The translations under genes and the position numbers were made by a program. Of a stretch of 64,000 nt of DNA, positions 37,735-45,663 are shown one piece after another (position 1 is the stretch's first letter; each line of letters opens with the position of its first letter). Source of the stretch: Thermosulfurimonas sp. F29 (GTDB lineage: Bacteria > Desulfobacterota > Thermodesulfobacteria > Thermodesulfobacteriales > Thermodesulfobacteriaceae). The DNA is taken from the NCBI RefSeq assembly GCF_019688735.1, contig NZ_JAIFYA010000001.1, positions 62,001 through 126,000 on the forward strand. Direction: 5' to 3'. Below the pieces are notes generated by a model that was not told the origin of the DNA, ran no database searches, and was given only the letters and a program-made list of their open reading frames with translations.

Positions 37735-38711
37735 TTAACCTGGGCTTTCCTCCGTACAGGTTTGGCCCCCTTTCCCATACCCAGACTGTGCGGATCCAGG
37801 TGACACTTCAGGCACTGCGGGAACCGGCGATGCAGCGCCGCGGAATGAGGCTTTCCGTGACAGCCCTCACACTTGGGGAGAAAACCGTGCCTGGGATGAC
37901 AGAAGGTACAGGCCAGCTTCCCGTGCTTGGCCCGGGTGGTGGAAAGACGCTCAAATTCCGTACCGTGACAGGAACCGCATACCCGATTTTCCACCTTCAG
38001 TCCCTTAAAGGACTTGATGTTCAGGGGCATGTGGGGATTGTGGCACATCAGACATTCCTTCATCGTCTGTCCGGGAACATGTCCTTCATGGCACTCAAAA
38101 CACTTGGGAACTCTTCCGTGACGCTCGGAATGACAGCCCTCACATCCCACCTCCTGGTGGGCGCTCTTGTGAGTCTTGAGGATCTTTACCTCCGAGGCGT
38201 GACACAGGTTGCACTTACCACTCACATCCGCCAGGGCAATGCGCCGGGGACTGTGCGGCTCCCGGTGACAGGAAAGACAATCCTTGACCTGAGAGCCGTG
38301 GGGGAGTCCGTGACACCGCTGACACTTGGGCATGATCTCTCTCCAGTTGTTCTGCACGGGGTTATACCGGTGATAGACCCGGTGACAGTTGGTGCAGACC
38401 TGACGATGCTTGCCCCCGTGTTTCTTGAGCAACTGATAGATGGAATAATGACACCGGGCACATTCCACCGGAGACAGAGGCTTGATCTCGGCCTCAAATA
38501 AGGCCTTCTCCGGAGAAATCTTCTTCTTTTCGACAGCGGCCTTTTTAACCGGTTTTTCGGGCTCCTTAGCGGGAGCCTTGGCCGGAGCTTTGACCCCGGT
38601 GGCCACAGAGGGCTTGGCCTCCGCAGGCCCCGCCGGCTTTGTGGTACACGAAACCAGCCAGAAAAGCCCCACCACCATAAGAATCATTACTCCCCACCAC
38701 GCCTTTCTCAT
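37731..38711 (-). CDS. Dodecahaem cytochrome c lipoprotein
   Basis: 326 residues from the ATG at 38711, which has GGGAGG seven bases upstream; an ATG 18 bp earlier contains that Shine-Dalgarno sequence and is rejected. Lipobox LVSC (C22), then an Ala/Pro/Lys-rich linker of about 45 residues, then twelve CxxCH motifs from CARCH to CLKCH. Short 'HGxxPKCxxCH' units recur. It is a paralogue of the next upstream 12-haem protein. Likely anchored in the outer membrane facing the periplasm or the surface, next to the barrel it is coupled to. Confidence 0.86.
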   Translation of the reverse strand: MRKAWWGVMILMVVGLFWLVSCTTKPAGPAEAKPSVATGVKAPAKAPAKEPEKPVKKAAVEKKKISPEKALFEAEIKPLSPVECARCHYSIYQLLKKHGGKHRQVCTNCHRVYHRYNPVQNNWREIMPKCQRCHGLPHGSQVKDCLSCHREPHSPRRIALADVSGKCNLCHASEVKILKTHKSAHQEVGCEGCHSERHGRVPKCFECHEGHVPGQTMKECLMCHNPHMPLNIKSFKGLKVENRVCGSCHGTEFERLSTTRAKHGKLACTFCHPRHGFLPKCEGCHGKPHSAALHRRFPQCLKCHLDPHSLGMGKGAKPVRRKAQVK

Positions 38712-38732
38712 CTTCAAACCTCCCTTCATTCC

Positions 38733-39578
38733 TTATTTGACCAGATTATGCGGATCTACATGGCAATCCAGACAACCCTTGAACCCCTGCAACATACTGG
38801 CGGGATGTGGTATGCCGTGACAGGTCTGACACTTGGGTTTCACTCCGTGCACCGAGCGGTGACAGAAGACACAGGCCAGCTTCGCATGCTTGGTCTTCCC
38901 GGACTCCAGAGTCTTCACGATCTGCCCGTGACAGGCTCCACAGAAACGATTGGGAACATCGTTTCCGTAGGTAACCTGCGTGGGCTTGTGCGCCTGGTGA
39001 CACCCCACACAATCCTCAAAGGTCTGCCCCTTGAGGTGAGGATCGTGACAGTCAAGACAGTTGGGGATGTAACCGTGCCGGGTATGACAGAAATTGCAGG
39101 GTTGTTGAGCATGAGCGCTGGGAACCTCCTCCATCTGTTTCCCCGGACCGGGATGACAGGTAAGACAGGCCTTCTTGTACTCTCCGTTTTCAAAGGTAAT
39201 TTCCAGGGGGGTGTGGGGATTGGTATGACACTGAAGACAATTTTTCAGGGTGAAATGGGATTTACCCCTGTGACATCGTGAACACTTGGGGATCATTTTA
39301 CTTTTAGGGAAAAGCGGGGCATGCCCCAGATGACACCGCAGACACCCCACCTTGGCGTGCTTCCCCCCTTTGGTCTCTATCTGCTTGACCTGGGGAGGGT
39401 GGCACTTCACACAGTCGGCATCGGTGAGAACCGCCTGAGAGGAATTCCGGGGCGTGACGGAAGCCTTAGTCTTTGTGGAAGCCCCGGCGGAGGCCTTAAG
39501 GGCCTCCCTTCCGTAACCCGACAATCCCGGGAACCAGACCAAACCCAGACACACCATCAAGAAGACCAGTTTCCTCAC
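38733..39578 (-). CDS. Exported dodecahaem cytochrome c
   Basis: 281 residues with a cleavable signal peptide (MRKLVFLMVCLGLVWFPGLS) rather than a lipobox, starting at a GTG that overlaps the upstream stop (GTGA). Twelve CxxCH motifs: CVKCH, CLRCH, CSRCH, CLQCH, CLTCH, CNFCH, CLDCH, CVGCH, CGACH, CVFCH, CQTCH, CLDCH. The order and spacing follow the 12-haem lipoprotein downstream, and both end 'CLxCHxDPHxL'. A tandem duplication produced one soluble and one membrane-anchored version, suiting an MtrA-like carrier inserted in the barrel. Confidence 0.86.
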   Translation of the reverse strand: MRKLVFLMVCLGLVWFPGLSGYGREALKASAGASTKTKASVTPRNSSQAVLTDADCVKCHPPQVKQIETKGGKHAKVGCLRCHLGHAPLFPKSKMIPKCSRCHRGKSHFTLKNCLQCHTNPHTPLEITFENGEYKKACLTCHPGPGKQMEEVPSAHAQQPCNFCHTRHGYIPNCLDCHDPHLKGQTFEDCVGCHQAHKPTQVTYGNDVPNRFCGACHGQIVKTLESGKTKHAKLACVFCHRSVHGVKPKCQTCHGIPHPASMLQGFKGCLDCHVDPHNLVK

Positions 39579-40654
39579 GGCTGCGCCTCCTTTCCGCGTT
39601 TTTTGCGGGATTTGCCCCCTTTAGGGGTCTCTATCGGCCTCAAAGGAGTAACAAAGGAAGGTACCGGAGAATAAACCCCTTCCTCTCCGCCGAGAACGAA
39701 AACCTGCACCCGGCGATTGAAGAGATCCGCCACATAGATACGCCCCTTCGGATCTATCGCTATGTCCGTGGGATAATTGAACCAGCCCGGGGAGAACCCT
39801 CGCCCTCCGAATTCAAAGAGAAAACGCCCATCCTGATAGGAATAGGCCAGACCAGTGTGCCGCATGTAGTCTATGACCAGGATGAGGCCGAGATTGGGAT
39901 CCGCCGCCACTCCACTGGGCCGGCTGAGTTTGCCCGGACCACCCCCTTTCTTCCCCCCCTTAAAAAGGAAGTGCCCCAGGGAGTCAAAGACATAAAACCG
40001 TCCCATCTGCGCACTCACCAGGTAAAGACGCCCCTTTTTATCTACATAGACATCGTTGATCAACGCCTTCTCCTTGGGCATCCCCGGCACCACCCGGTCC
40101 CTGACGCTTATTATGCGCACAAAACGCCCCTCCTTGTCAAGTACCACCACCCCCTCAAATTCCTCCCCGGCCACATAGATAAATCGCTTATCCACGGCCA
40201 CCGAACGGGGTTTGAAATCAGCCGCCCCCTCGAAGGAATAATCCGGAAAGAAAAACTCCTTTTCCAGGATTCCCGCTCCGTTAAAGATGCTGAGCCGGGC
40301 CGGCTTTTCCCTGCTCGCGGCCTGACACACATAAATATTTCCCTCCCGATCCACCCACACTCCATAGGGAGAGGAAAGTCCTCGTCCTCGCCCCAGGGTG
40401 AAGCGAGGGAAAAAGTCAGGACTGAAGATGGCGATTTCACTCCGGGAAGGATCCGAGACATATATCTCCAGGGTCTCCGGATCCAGGGCCACCTCCATGG
40501 GGGAAATGAAGGGACGCCCTTCCATATCACGCTGAAGCACTCCCAGGACCACCAGCTTCCGAAAAGGGACTTTGGCCGGAACATCCCCCCCGGCAGCAGC
40601 ACACGCTTCCACCCAGATCACCAGGAAAAGCACCCCCGCAACCCACCACCGCAC
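39575..40654 (-). CDS. Exported NHL-repeat beta-propeller, probable lipoprotein
   Basis: 359 residues from a GTG at 40654 with GGGAGGGGG upstream. The signal sequence MRWWVAGVLFLVIWVEAC could end in a lipobox (C18, though Glu at -2 is unusual). Blades include PMEVALDPETLEIYVSDPSR, SPYGVWVDREGNIYVCQAAS, INDVYVDKKGRLYLVSAQMG and YPTDIAIDPKGRIYVADLFN. A basic tail rich in Lys/Arg ends the protein. It is the second gene of the operon, after OmcS-like copy C and an intervening terminator. Confidence 0.84.
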   Translation of the reverse strand: MRWWVAGVLFLVIWVEACAAAGGDVPAKVPFRKLVVLGVLQRDMEGRPFISPMEVALDPETLEIYVSDPSRSEIAIFSPDFFPRFTLGRGRGLSSPYGVWVDREGNIYVCQAASREKPARLSIFNGAGILEKEFFFPDYSFEGAADFKPRSVAVDKRFIYVAGEEFEGVVVLDKEGRFVRIISVRDRVVPGMPKEKALINDVYVDKKGRLYLVSAQMGRFYVFDSLGHFLFKGGKKGGGPGKLSRPSGVAADPNLGLILVIDYMRHTGLAYSYQDGRFLFEFGGRGFSPGWFNYPTDIAIDPKGRIYVADLFNRRVQVFVLGGEEGVYSPVPSFVTPLRPIETPKGGKSRKKRGKEAQP

Positions 40655-40680
40655 TCTGCCCCCTCCCGAAAAAACCTCAA

Positions 40681-40711
40681 AAAAAAGCGGGGCCTTGCGG
40701 CCCCGCTTTTT
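40681..40711 (-). terminator. Strong intrinsic terminator after OmcS-like copy C
   Basis: A near-perfect 9-bp GC stem (GCGGGGCCG...) with a short loop flanked by A-run and T-run: the minus strand reads GCGGGGCCGCAAGGCCCCGC followed by eight T residues at 40687-40680. It lies 27 bp after the stop of copy C and 27 bp before the propeller gene start. If partly read through, it would make copy C far more abundant than the rest of the operon. Confidence 0.85.
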
Positions 40712-40737
40712 CGGGGGGCTAACCCCCGCTCAGGACC

Positions 40738-41880
40738 TTAGTACTTCGTGGTGTGACAGGCAAAGCAACCGCAGTTGGCCGCCGAGGTGGCGTTTCCGGT
40801 CCCGGCCTGACAGGCACTGTAGTCCCAGCGCAGGAGGTCGTCGTAGGGCGAACCGTGGGCCTTGTGGCAGGACACGCAGAGCACGATGGCGTCACCGCTA
40901 GCCTGAAGCACCTGGCTCTTTACCGCACCCTGATTATTACCCACCGGCACATCCACAAAGTAGTCACCCGCAGCGCTAACCCCGTACTTTCCGCTAAAGA
41001 GGGCGGTATTCGGATAGTTACCGTACTCCTTGGTCTTTACATTGTTCATGTCGTAGTCGGTGGGGTGCCGAATCCAGGGGCTGCCCACCGTGGAGTCGTA
41101 ATCAATCTGGGCGTGGAAATTACCGTGACACTCTCCGCAGAGGTAGTTGATGGTGTGCTTATCCGGAGCGGTGTAGGAATTCACCGTGCTCCGGTCCACG
41201 GCATAGTAACCGTTGTGGTGAGAGGTATCCAGCGTTCCACCCTCCCAGTCCGGATCCTCGGTGCCGTAAATACCCAGGAGGAAACGGTAGCTCGTGGCCA
41301 CGGTGGTGGCATTCCCGGTCCCGGTGCGGTTGATGTTGGCATGGTGCGCGCCGGCAATGGAAGCAAAGGGATCCTCCTTGCTGGGATCACCGTGACACCC
41401 GTAGGTTCCGGCACAGGAGACCGCTCTCCCGGAAGGCCAGGTCCCGTTACCGCGACCGTAATCGCCGTTATAAACATACCCCGGCGGAGCGTTAAGCACA
41501 TCGTCATTGTTGCCCAGCTCGTCCACATTGTGCACCTTGGCATCACTGAGAGTTACATAATAGAAGTCGCCCCCGGCCAGGGTGCTTCCCCGGGTGGAAC
41601 CGAATACATACCCGGGATCAGAACTGTGTTTAACAATAGGAGTTACGGCCTGCACACCCGAAGGGGCACTGTCCGAGTGACACCCCAGACAGTTGGCCGC
41701 CCGGAGAAGCGTCCGATTGGGCGTGGTCGAGTTATCAAAGGTCATGGGACTGCCGCCCTGCGAGTTGTGCATGGTGTGACAGTTGCTACACTGGCCGCGC
41801 ACCTTGGCCTGCGCCAGGCCAACGAGGCCCCCCAGGAAAAGAAAGATCACCAACCATACCCACATACCTTTCGTCTTCAT
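40738..41880 (-). CDS. OmcS-like hexahaem cytochrome c (copy C), first gene of the locus
   Basis: 380 residues with a signal peptide ending near AQA-25. Haem sites: CSNCH (C31), CLGCH (C64), CAGTYGCH (C156, CX5CH), CGECH (C248), CVSCH (C335) and CFACH (C372). Extra cysteines C357 and C370 could form a disulphide near the last haem. OmcS-type landmarks: CHTMHNSQGG (His38 after the first haem), LAGGDFYYV, HNV, YRFLLGIYG, CHGNFH, WIRHPTDYD, CHKAHGSPYDDLLRWDY and the ending CHTTKY. Strong promoter upstream, GAGGAGG ribosome-binding site and terminator downstream mark it as the most expressed member; best candidate for a filament subunit. Confidence 0.9.
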   Translation of the reverse strand: MKTKGMWVWLVIFLFLGGLVGLAQAKVRGQCSNCHTMHNSQGGSPMTFDNSTTPNRTLLRAANCLGCHSDSAPSGVQAVTPIVKHSSDPGYVFGSTRGSTLAGGDFYYVTLSDAKVHNVDELGNNDDVLNAPPGYVYNGDYGRGNGTWPSGRAVSCAGTYGCHGDPSKEDPFASIAGAHHANINRTGTGNATTVATSYRFLLGIYGTEDPDWEGGTLDTSHHNGYYAVDRSTVNSYTAPDKHTINYLCGECHGNFHAQIDYDSTVGSPWIRHPTDYDMNNVKTKEYGNYPNTALFSGKYGVSAAGDYFVDVPVGNNQGAVKSQVLQASGDAIVLCVSCHKAHGSPYDDLLRWDYSACQAGTGNATSAANCGCFACHTTKY

Positions 41881-41922
41881 TTCCGGACCCCTCCTCTTAA
41901 CTTTTATTTAACCTCTACTTTT

Positions 41923-41952
41923 AATATAGGACAGGACCCTGAAAATTGTCAA
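41923..41952 (-). promoter_or_regulatory. Promoter of the cytochrome locus
   Basis: Minus strand consensus -35 TTGACA (41952-41947), 18-bp spacer, -10 TATATT (41928-41923), followed by a leader of about 35 bases and GAGGAGG before the ATG of copy C. The rest of the 164-bp gap to ftsH is AT-rich and shows no gene; I see no clear operator. Confidence 0.75.
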
Positions 41953-42044
41953 GGGGCTCTATTTCTTTTTCCGCAAACCGTTTCGTGCTCTTTCGAGATT
42001 ATTCTCTTTTACCCCAAACATTCCTTAAACAGAACCGAAAAGTT

Positions 42045-43919
42045 TCACGCGGTTGAACTTTTGGGTTTACCGTAAAGGAGGGTTTCCAGTTCCTGGCCCT
42101 CGAGGACTTCCTTTTCCAGGAGGAGCCCGGCGATGGTCTCTAGGCGCTCGCGATTCTCGGTAAGGATCTCCCGGGCCCGGGCGTAGGCCTCGCGCAGGAG
42201 CTTGGCAATCTCCTCGTCGATGGCCCGGGCGGTCTCCTCGGAGATGAGCTCGCGCTCGCGGAAGGGGATGTCTAGGAAGAGGTGTTCCCGGCGGCGGAAG
42301 GTCTGGGGGCCGAGCCTTTCGCTCATCCCGTAGTCCATGACCATGGCCCGGGCGATCTCGGTAGCCTTCTCCAGATCGTTCTGGGCCCCGGTGGAGATCT
42401 CGCCGAAGACCAGCTCCTCGGCGGCCCGGCCGCCCAGCAGCACGGCCAGCCGGTCGAGAAGCTCACTCCGGGTAAGCAGGTAGCGATCCTCGGTGGGGAG
42501 CTGCAGGGTGTAGCCCAGGGCCCCTATGCCCCGGGGGATGATGGAGATGCGGTGGACCCGATCCGCCCCGGGCACCGAGGCCGCCACCAGGGCGTGTCCG
42601 GTCTCGTGATAGGCCACCCGGCGTTTCTCCTCGGAGGAGAGATAGCGATTCTTGCGCTCGAGCCCGGCAATGACCCGATCCACGGCCTCCTCGAAGTCCT
42701 CCATCTCCACCCGGTCCTTCCCCTTTCGGGCGGCCAGCAAACAGGCCTCGTTCACGATGTTGGCCAGATCCGCCCCCACCATGCCCGGGGTGCGGGCGGC
42801 GATGACCCGGAGGTCCACATCCGGGGCCAGCTTCACATTGCGGGTGTGGATGCGCAGGATGGCCTCCCGGCCCTTGAGGTCGGGTCGATCCACCACGATG
42901 TGCCGGTCGAACCGGCCCGGACGCAGAAGGGCCGGATCCAGGATCTCGGGCCGGTTGGTGGCGGCAATGATGATGATCCCCTTCTTGGGGTCGAAACCGT
43001 CCATCTCGGTGAGGAGCTGGGTGAGGGTCTGCTCCCGCTCGTCCACCCCGGCCATGGGTGAGACTCCCCGGACCTTCCCCAGGGCGTCGATCTCGTCGAT
43101 GAAGATGATGCAGGGGGCCTTTTGCTCGGCGGTGGCAAATAGATCCCGCACCCGGGCCGCCCCCACCCCCACGAACATTTCCACGAAGGAGGACCCGGAA
43201 ATGGAGATGAAGGGCACCCCGGCCTCCCCGGCTACGGCCCGGGCAAGCAGCGTCTTTCCCGTGCCGGGAGGCCCCACCAGAAGCACCCCCTTGGGGATCT
43301 TGCCCCCCAGGGCGGTAAACCGCTGAGGATTTTCCAGAAACTCAATGATCTCCCTGAGTTCCTCCACGGCCTCGTCCACCCCCGCCACATCCCGGAAGGT
43401 GACCCGGATGTCCTCCTGGACATAGATGCGGGCCTTGCTCTTGGCCAGCCCCATGACCCCGCCCTCGGGAGGCCCGAAGCGCCGGAAGACCAGCATCCAG
43501 AAGAAGACCAGGAGAAAGACCGGAAGCACCCAGGAAAGCAGGGTGGAGAACCAGCCCGGATGAGGCCGGGCCCGGAAACGGATCCCCTTCTCCTCGAGTA
43601 TGCGAACCAGGTCGGGATCGTCCACCTTCCCGGTGCGAAAGTACTTACCGGGCTGCTGGGGCTTCCCCCGGAGACGGGTGAGCACCTGCGCGGCCCCCTT
43701 CTTGAGCTCGCCCTCGATGTAGTCCTGAGAGATCACCAGGTTGTCCACCAGCCCCCGGCGGGCCAGGGCCTTGAACTCGCTGTAGGCCAGCTCCTCCCGG
43801 GGATAATTGTAGAAAAAGGGCCAGATCAAAAAGGCCAGTAATAATCCACCCAGGAGAAGCCAGGGAAGATATCGATTTTGTGAATCGAAGAGAGGTCCGC
43901 TTTTCTTCTTCCGGGGCAT
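42045..43919 (-). CDS. ftsH: ATP-dependent zinc metalloprotease FtsH
   Basis: 624 residues from the ATG at 43919 ([20 protein letters not shown]); upstream in-frame codons overlap the promoter. Two membrane spans (about 19-37 and 125-145) flank the periplasmic domain. The AAA domain has Walker A GPPGTGKT (216-223), Walker [26 protein letters not shown] and the zinc motif HETGH (438-442). It degrades misassembled membrane proteins and regulators at the inner membrane. It is transcribed away from the AbiEii module on its right. Confidence 0.97.
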   Translation of the reverse strand: MPRKKKSGPLFDSQNRYLPWLLLGGLLLAFLIWPFFYNYPREELAYSEFKALARRGLVDNLVISQDYIEGELKKGAAQVLTRLRGKPQQPGKYFRTGKVDDPDLVRILEEKGIRFRARPHPGWFSTLLSWVLPVFLLVFFWMLVFRRFGPPEGGVMGLAKSKARIYVQEDIRVTFRDVAGVDEAVEELREIIEFLENPQRFTALGGKIPKGVLLVGPPGTGKTLLARAVAGEAGVPFISISGSSFVEMFVGVGAARVRDLFATAEQKAPCIIFIDEIDALGKVRGVSPMAGVDEREQTLTQLLTEMDGFDPKKGIIIIAATNRPEILDPALLRPGRFDRHIVVDRPDLKGREAILRIHTRNVKLAPDVDLRVIAARTPGMVGADLANIVNEACLLAARKGKDRVEMEDFEEAVDRVIAGLERKNRYLSSEEKRRVAYHETGHALVAASVPGADRVHRISIIPRGIGALGYTLQLPTEDRYLLTRSELLDRLAVLLGGRAAEELVFGEISTGAQNDLEKATEIARAMVMDYGMSERLGPQTFRRREHLFLDIPFRERELISEETARAIDEEIAKLLREAYARAREILTENRERLETIAGLLLEKEVLEGQELETLLYGKPKSSTA

Positions 43920-43928
43920 GGGTCTTAA

Positions 43929-43957
43929 ATAATAGCCTTTTTTAAAGTAAAATACAA
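43929..43957 (-). promoter_or_regulatory. Promoter of ftsH
   Basis: Minus strand TTGTAT (43957-43952), 17-bp spacer, TATTAT (43934-43929), ten bases before the ftsH ATG. It overlaps the start of the divergent AbiEii module, so the two units share a 40-bp intergenic region. Confidence 0.55.
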
Positions 43958-43959
43958 GT

Positions 43960-44223
43960 GTGCCCCGAAAGACCTCTCTAGACTGGGAGAACACCGGAGA
44001 CCCGGAGGTCCTTCTTACCCGGGAAATGCTCTACGGTTATCCCATAGCGGTCTTAAAAAAATACGACCGAAAAAAGCTGAAAGAAAACTTTCTTAGAAAA
44101 ATCCACCTTTTTCAGGGACCTCAACGGGCCTTCTGGCAACTGATCCTGGAGATTAAGGATGAGGAAATTGAGCGAAGCACAGAAAGAAACCCTCGCGCTC
44201 GTTTTAAGATCTGGCCTTACTGA
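43960..44223 (+). CDS. Small protein paired with AbiEii-like nucleotidyltransferase (putative antitoxin)
   Basis: 87 residues if read from the GTG at 43960 (MPRKTSLDWENTGDPEVLLT then REMLYGYPIAVLKKYDRKKL). A TAAAAT box seven bases before this GTG would make the message nearly leaderless, so the internal ATG at 44029 is an alternative. It is helical and charged, with no clear DNA-binding motif; it resembles the small DUF proteins (DUF6922-like, from memory) that precede nucleotidyltransferase toxins in thermophiles. It overlaps the next gene by 65 bp. Confidence 0.65.
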   Translation: MPRKTSLDWENTGDPEVLLTREMLYGYPIAVLKKYDRKKLKENFLRKIHLFQGPQRAFWQLILEIKDEEIERSTERNPRARFKIWPY

Positions 44224-44824
44224 GGACTTTTACCTCACGGGAGGAACCGCCCTCCTCCTCAAGTACGACCACCGAATTTCGGAAGACCTGGACTTTTTCA
44301 CCTTTCCGGAAAAGGCTGAAGGCAACTTTCCCTCAGAAAAACTCTTCAGATTTTTTCAAAATTACGGAACCCTTCTGGATCACCGAGCGGGTACCTCCAC
44401 GGGATTAATCAAAGGAATCAAGGTGTCCTTTTCTTCCTACCCTTATCCCCTTCTCCGTCCCCCGAAAGAGATAACCGTGGAGGGGGGCAGGCTTTTTCTG
44501 GCCTCCGATGAAGACCTAGCGGCCACCAAAATGATAGCCATAGCTCAAAGAGGATGTAAAAAAGACTTCTTTGACCTTTATTTTTTGATGACCAAACACG
44601 GCTGGGATTGGGAGACAGCTATGAATTTTTGTCTGGATAAGTTTTCCCTTAGCCAGGAGCAAATAGGTTTTCTTCTGAAGGGACTGGTGTATTTTTCGGA
44701 TGCGGAGAGGGATTCTCTATGGATCTCTGAAGATATGCCTTTGAGAAACGAGCAATGGGAAGAGATCAAGGAGTTTTTTCGCCGGGGAATTCGGGGACTG
44801 GTGGAAAGGAAGGTGAGGGAATGA
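44159..44824 (+). CDS. AbiEii-type nucleotidyltransferase (toxin-like)
   Basis: 221 residues of the nucleotidyltransferase family that includes AbiEii/AbiGii and MenT toxins. The nucleotide-binding motif is TGGTALLL (GG at 28-29) followed by HRISEDLDFF with S41, D43 and D45; K124 in AATKMIAI and the KKDFFDLYFL motif near 134-143 complete the active site. Such enzymes add nucleotides to tRNA acceptor ends or act in abortive infection. GGAG precedes the ATG at 44159. The stop overlaps the fumarase start as ATGA, so toxin and metabolic gene are translationally linked. The region is less GC-rich than its surroundings, suggesting acquisition. Confidence 0.85.
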   Translation: MRKLSEAQKETLALVLRSGLTEDFYLTGGTALLLKYDHRISEDLDFFTFPEKAEGNFPSEKLFRFFQNYGTLLDHRAGTSTGLIKGIKVSFSSYPYPLLRPPKEITVEGGRLFLASDEDLAATKMIAIAQRGCKKDFFDLYFLMTKHGWDWETAMNFCLDKFSLSQEQIGFLLKGLVYFSDAERDSLWISEDMPLRNEQWEEIKEFFRRGIRGLVERKVRE

Positions 44825-45654
44825 GGGAGATCGAGCGGGAAAGATTGGTGGAGGCGGTGGCGCGGGGGCTGGTGCGGGCGGTGCGGGAGCTTCCGGAGGA
44901 GGTGGAGGAGGCCCTGCGGAGGGCCCTGACCGCGGAGAAGGAGGAAAGGGCCCGGAGGGTGCTCGAGGTCCTCCTGGAGAACGCCGCAAGGGCCCGGCAG
45001 AGCGGTCTTCCCCTGTGTCAGGACACGGGGATTCCGGTGGTCTTCGTGCGGATGGGAGAGGAGGTTCGGGTGCGGGACCTTTACGGGGCCGTTGAGGAGG
45101 GGCTGGCCCGGGGAGCCCGGGAGGGGTACCTCCGGGCCTCGGTGTGCGAGGTCCTCACCCGGCGCAACACCGGAACCAACACCCCGGGAGTGATCCATGT
45201 GGAAGTGGTCCCCGGGGATCGCCTGGAAGTCGTCATCCTCCCCAAGGGCTGCGGCAGCGAGAACATGAGCCGGCTGGCCATGCTCCCCCCGGCGGCCGGA
45301 CTCTCCGGGGTGAAACGGTTCGTGGTGGAGACCGTGTCCCGGGCCGGGGCCAACCCCTGCCCTCCGGTGGTGGTGGGAGTGGGCCTAGGAGGGGACTTTG
45401 AAATGGCCGCGCTGCTGGCCAAAAAGGCCCTGATCCGCCCCCTGGGCCGCCCGCACGAAAACCCGGAGGTGGCCCGGCTGGAGGAGGAGCTTCTTGCGGA
45501 GATCAACCGGCTGGGGATAGGTCCCCTGGGCTTCGGAGGGAGGACCACCGCCCTGGCCGTCCATGTGGAGACACACCCCTCCCACATCGCCAGCCTCCCG
45601 GTGGCGGTGAACCTCCAGTGCCACGCCCACCGTATGGTGAGGGTGGTAGTGTAA
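44821..45654 (+). CDS. Class I fumarate hydratase, alpha subunit
   Basis: 277 residues from the ATG at 44821 (MREIERERLVEAVARGLVRA), preceded by GGAAGGTGAGGGA. It corresponds to the N-terminal half of FumA/TtdA, a [4Fe-4S] hydratase. LPLCQDTGIPVVFV, TRRNTGTNTPGVIH, PKGCGSENMSRLAML and NPCPPVVVGVGLGGDFE carry the likely cluster cysteines, and the C-terminus (HIASLPVAVNLQCHAHR) is typical. The beta subunit, usually adjacent, is not in the window: ftsZ follows on the opposite strand 9 bp away. It could equally be the alpha chain of L(+)-tartrate dehydratase, but fumarase is likelier. Confidence 0.9.
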   Translation: MREIERERLVEAVARGLVRAVRELPEEVEEALRRALTAEKEERARRVLEVLLENAARARQSGLPLCQDTGIPVVFVRMGEEVRVRDLYGAVEEGLARGAREGYLRASVCEVLTRRNTGTNTPGVIHVEVVPGDRLEVVILPKGCGSENMSRLAMLPPAAGLSGVKRFVVETVSRAGANPCPPVVVGVGLGGDFEMAALLAKKALIRPLGRPHENPEVARLEEELLAEINRLGIGPLGFGGRTTALAVHVETHPSHIASLPVAVNLQCHAHRMVRVVV

Positions 45655-45663
45655 GCAGTCCTC

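Noticed and set aside
40111-40602. Alternative minus-strand frames within cytochrome and propeller genes with signal-peptide-like starts
   Set aside because: They are out of frame with well-supported genes and lack ribosome-binding sites or CxxCH spacing.
21040-41880. Many short recurrent DNA words such as gtgacag and catgacag that look like dispersed repeats or a CRISPR-like pattern
   Set aside because: They are the reverse complement of codons for the Cys-His end of CxxCH; spacing follows the protein motifs, and no identical 25-40 bp repeat with regular spacers exists.
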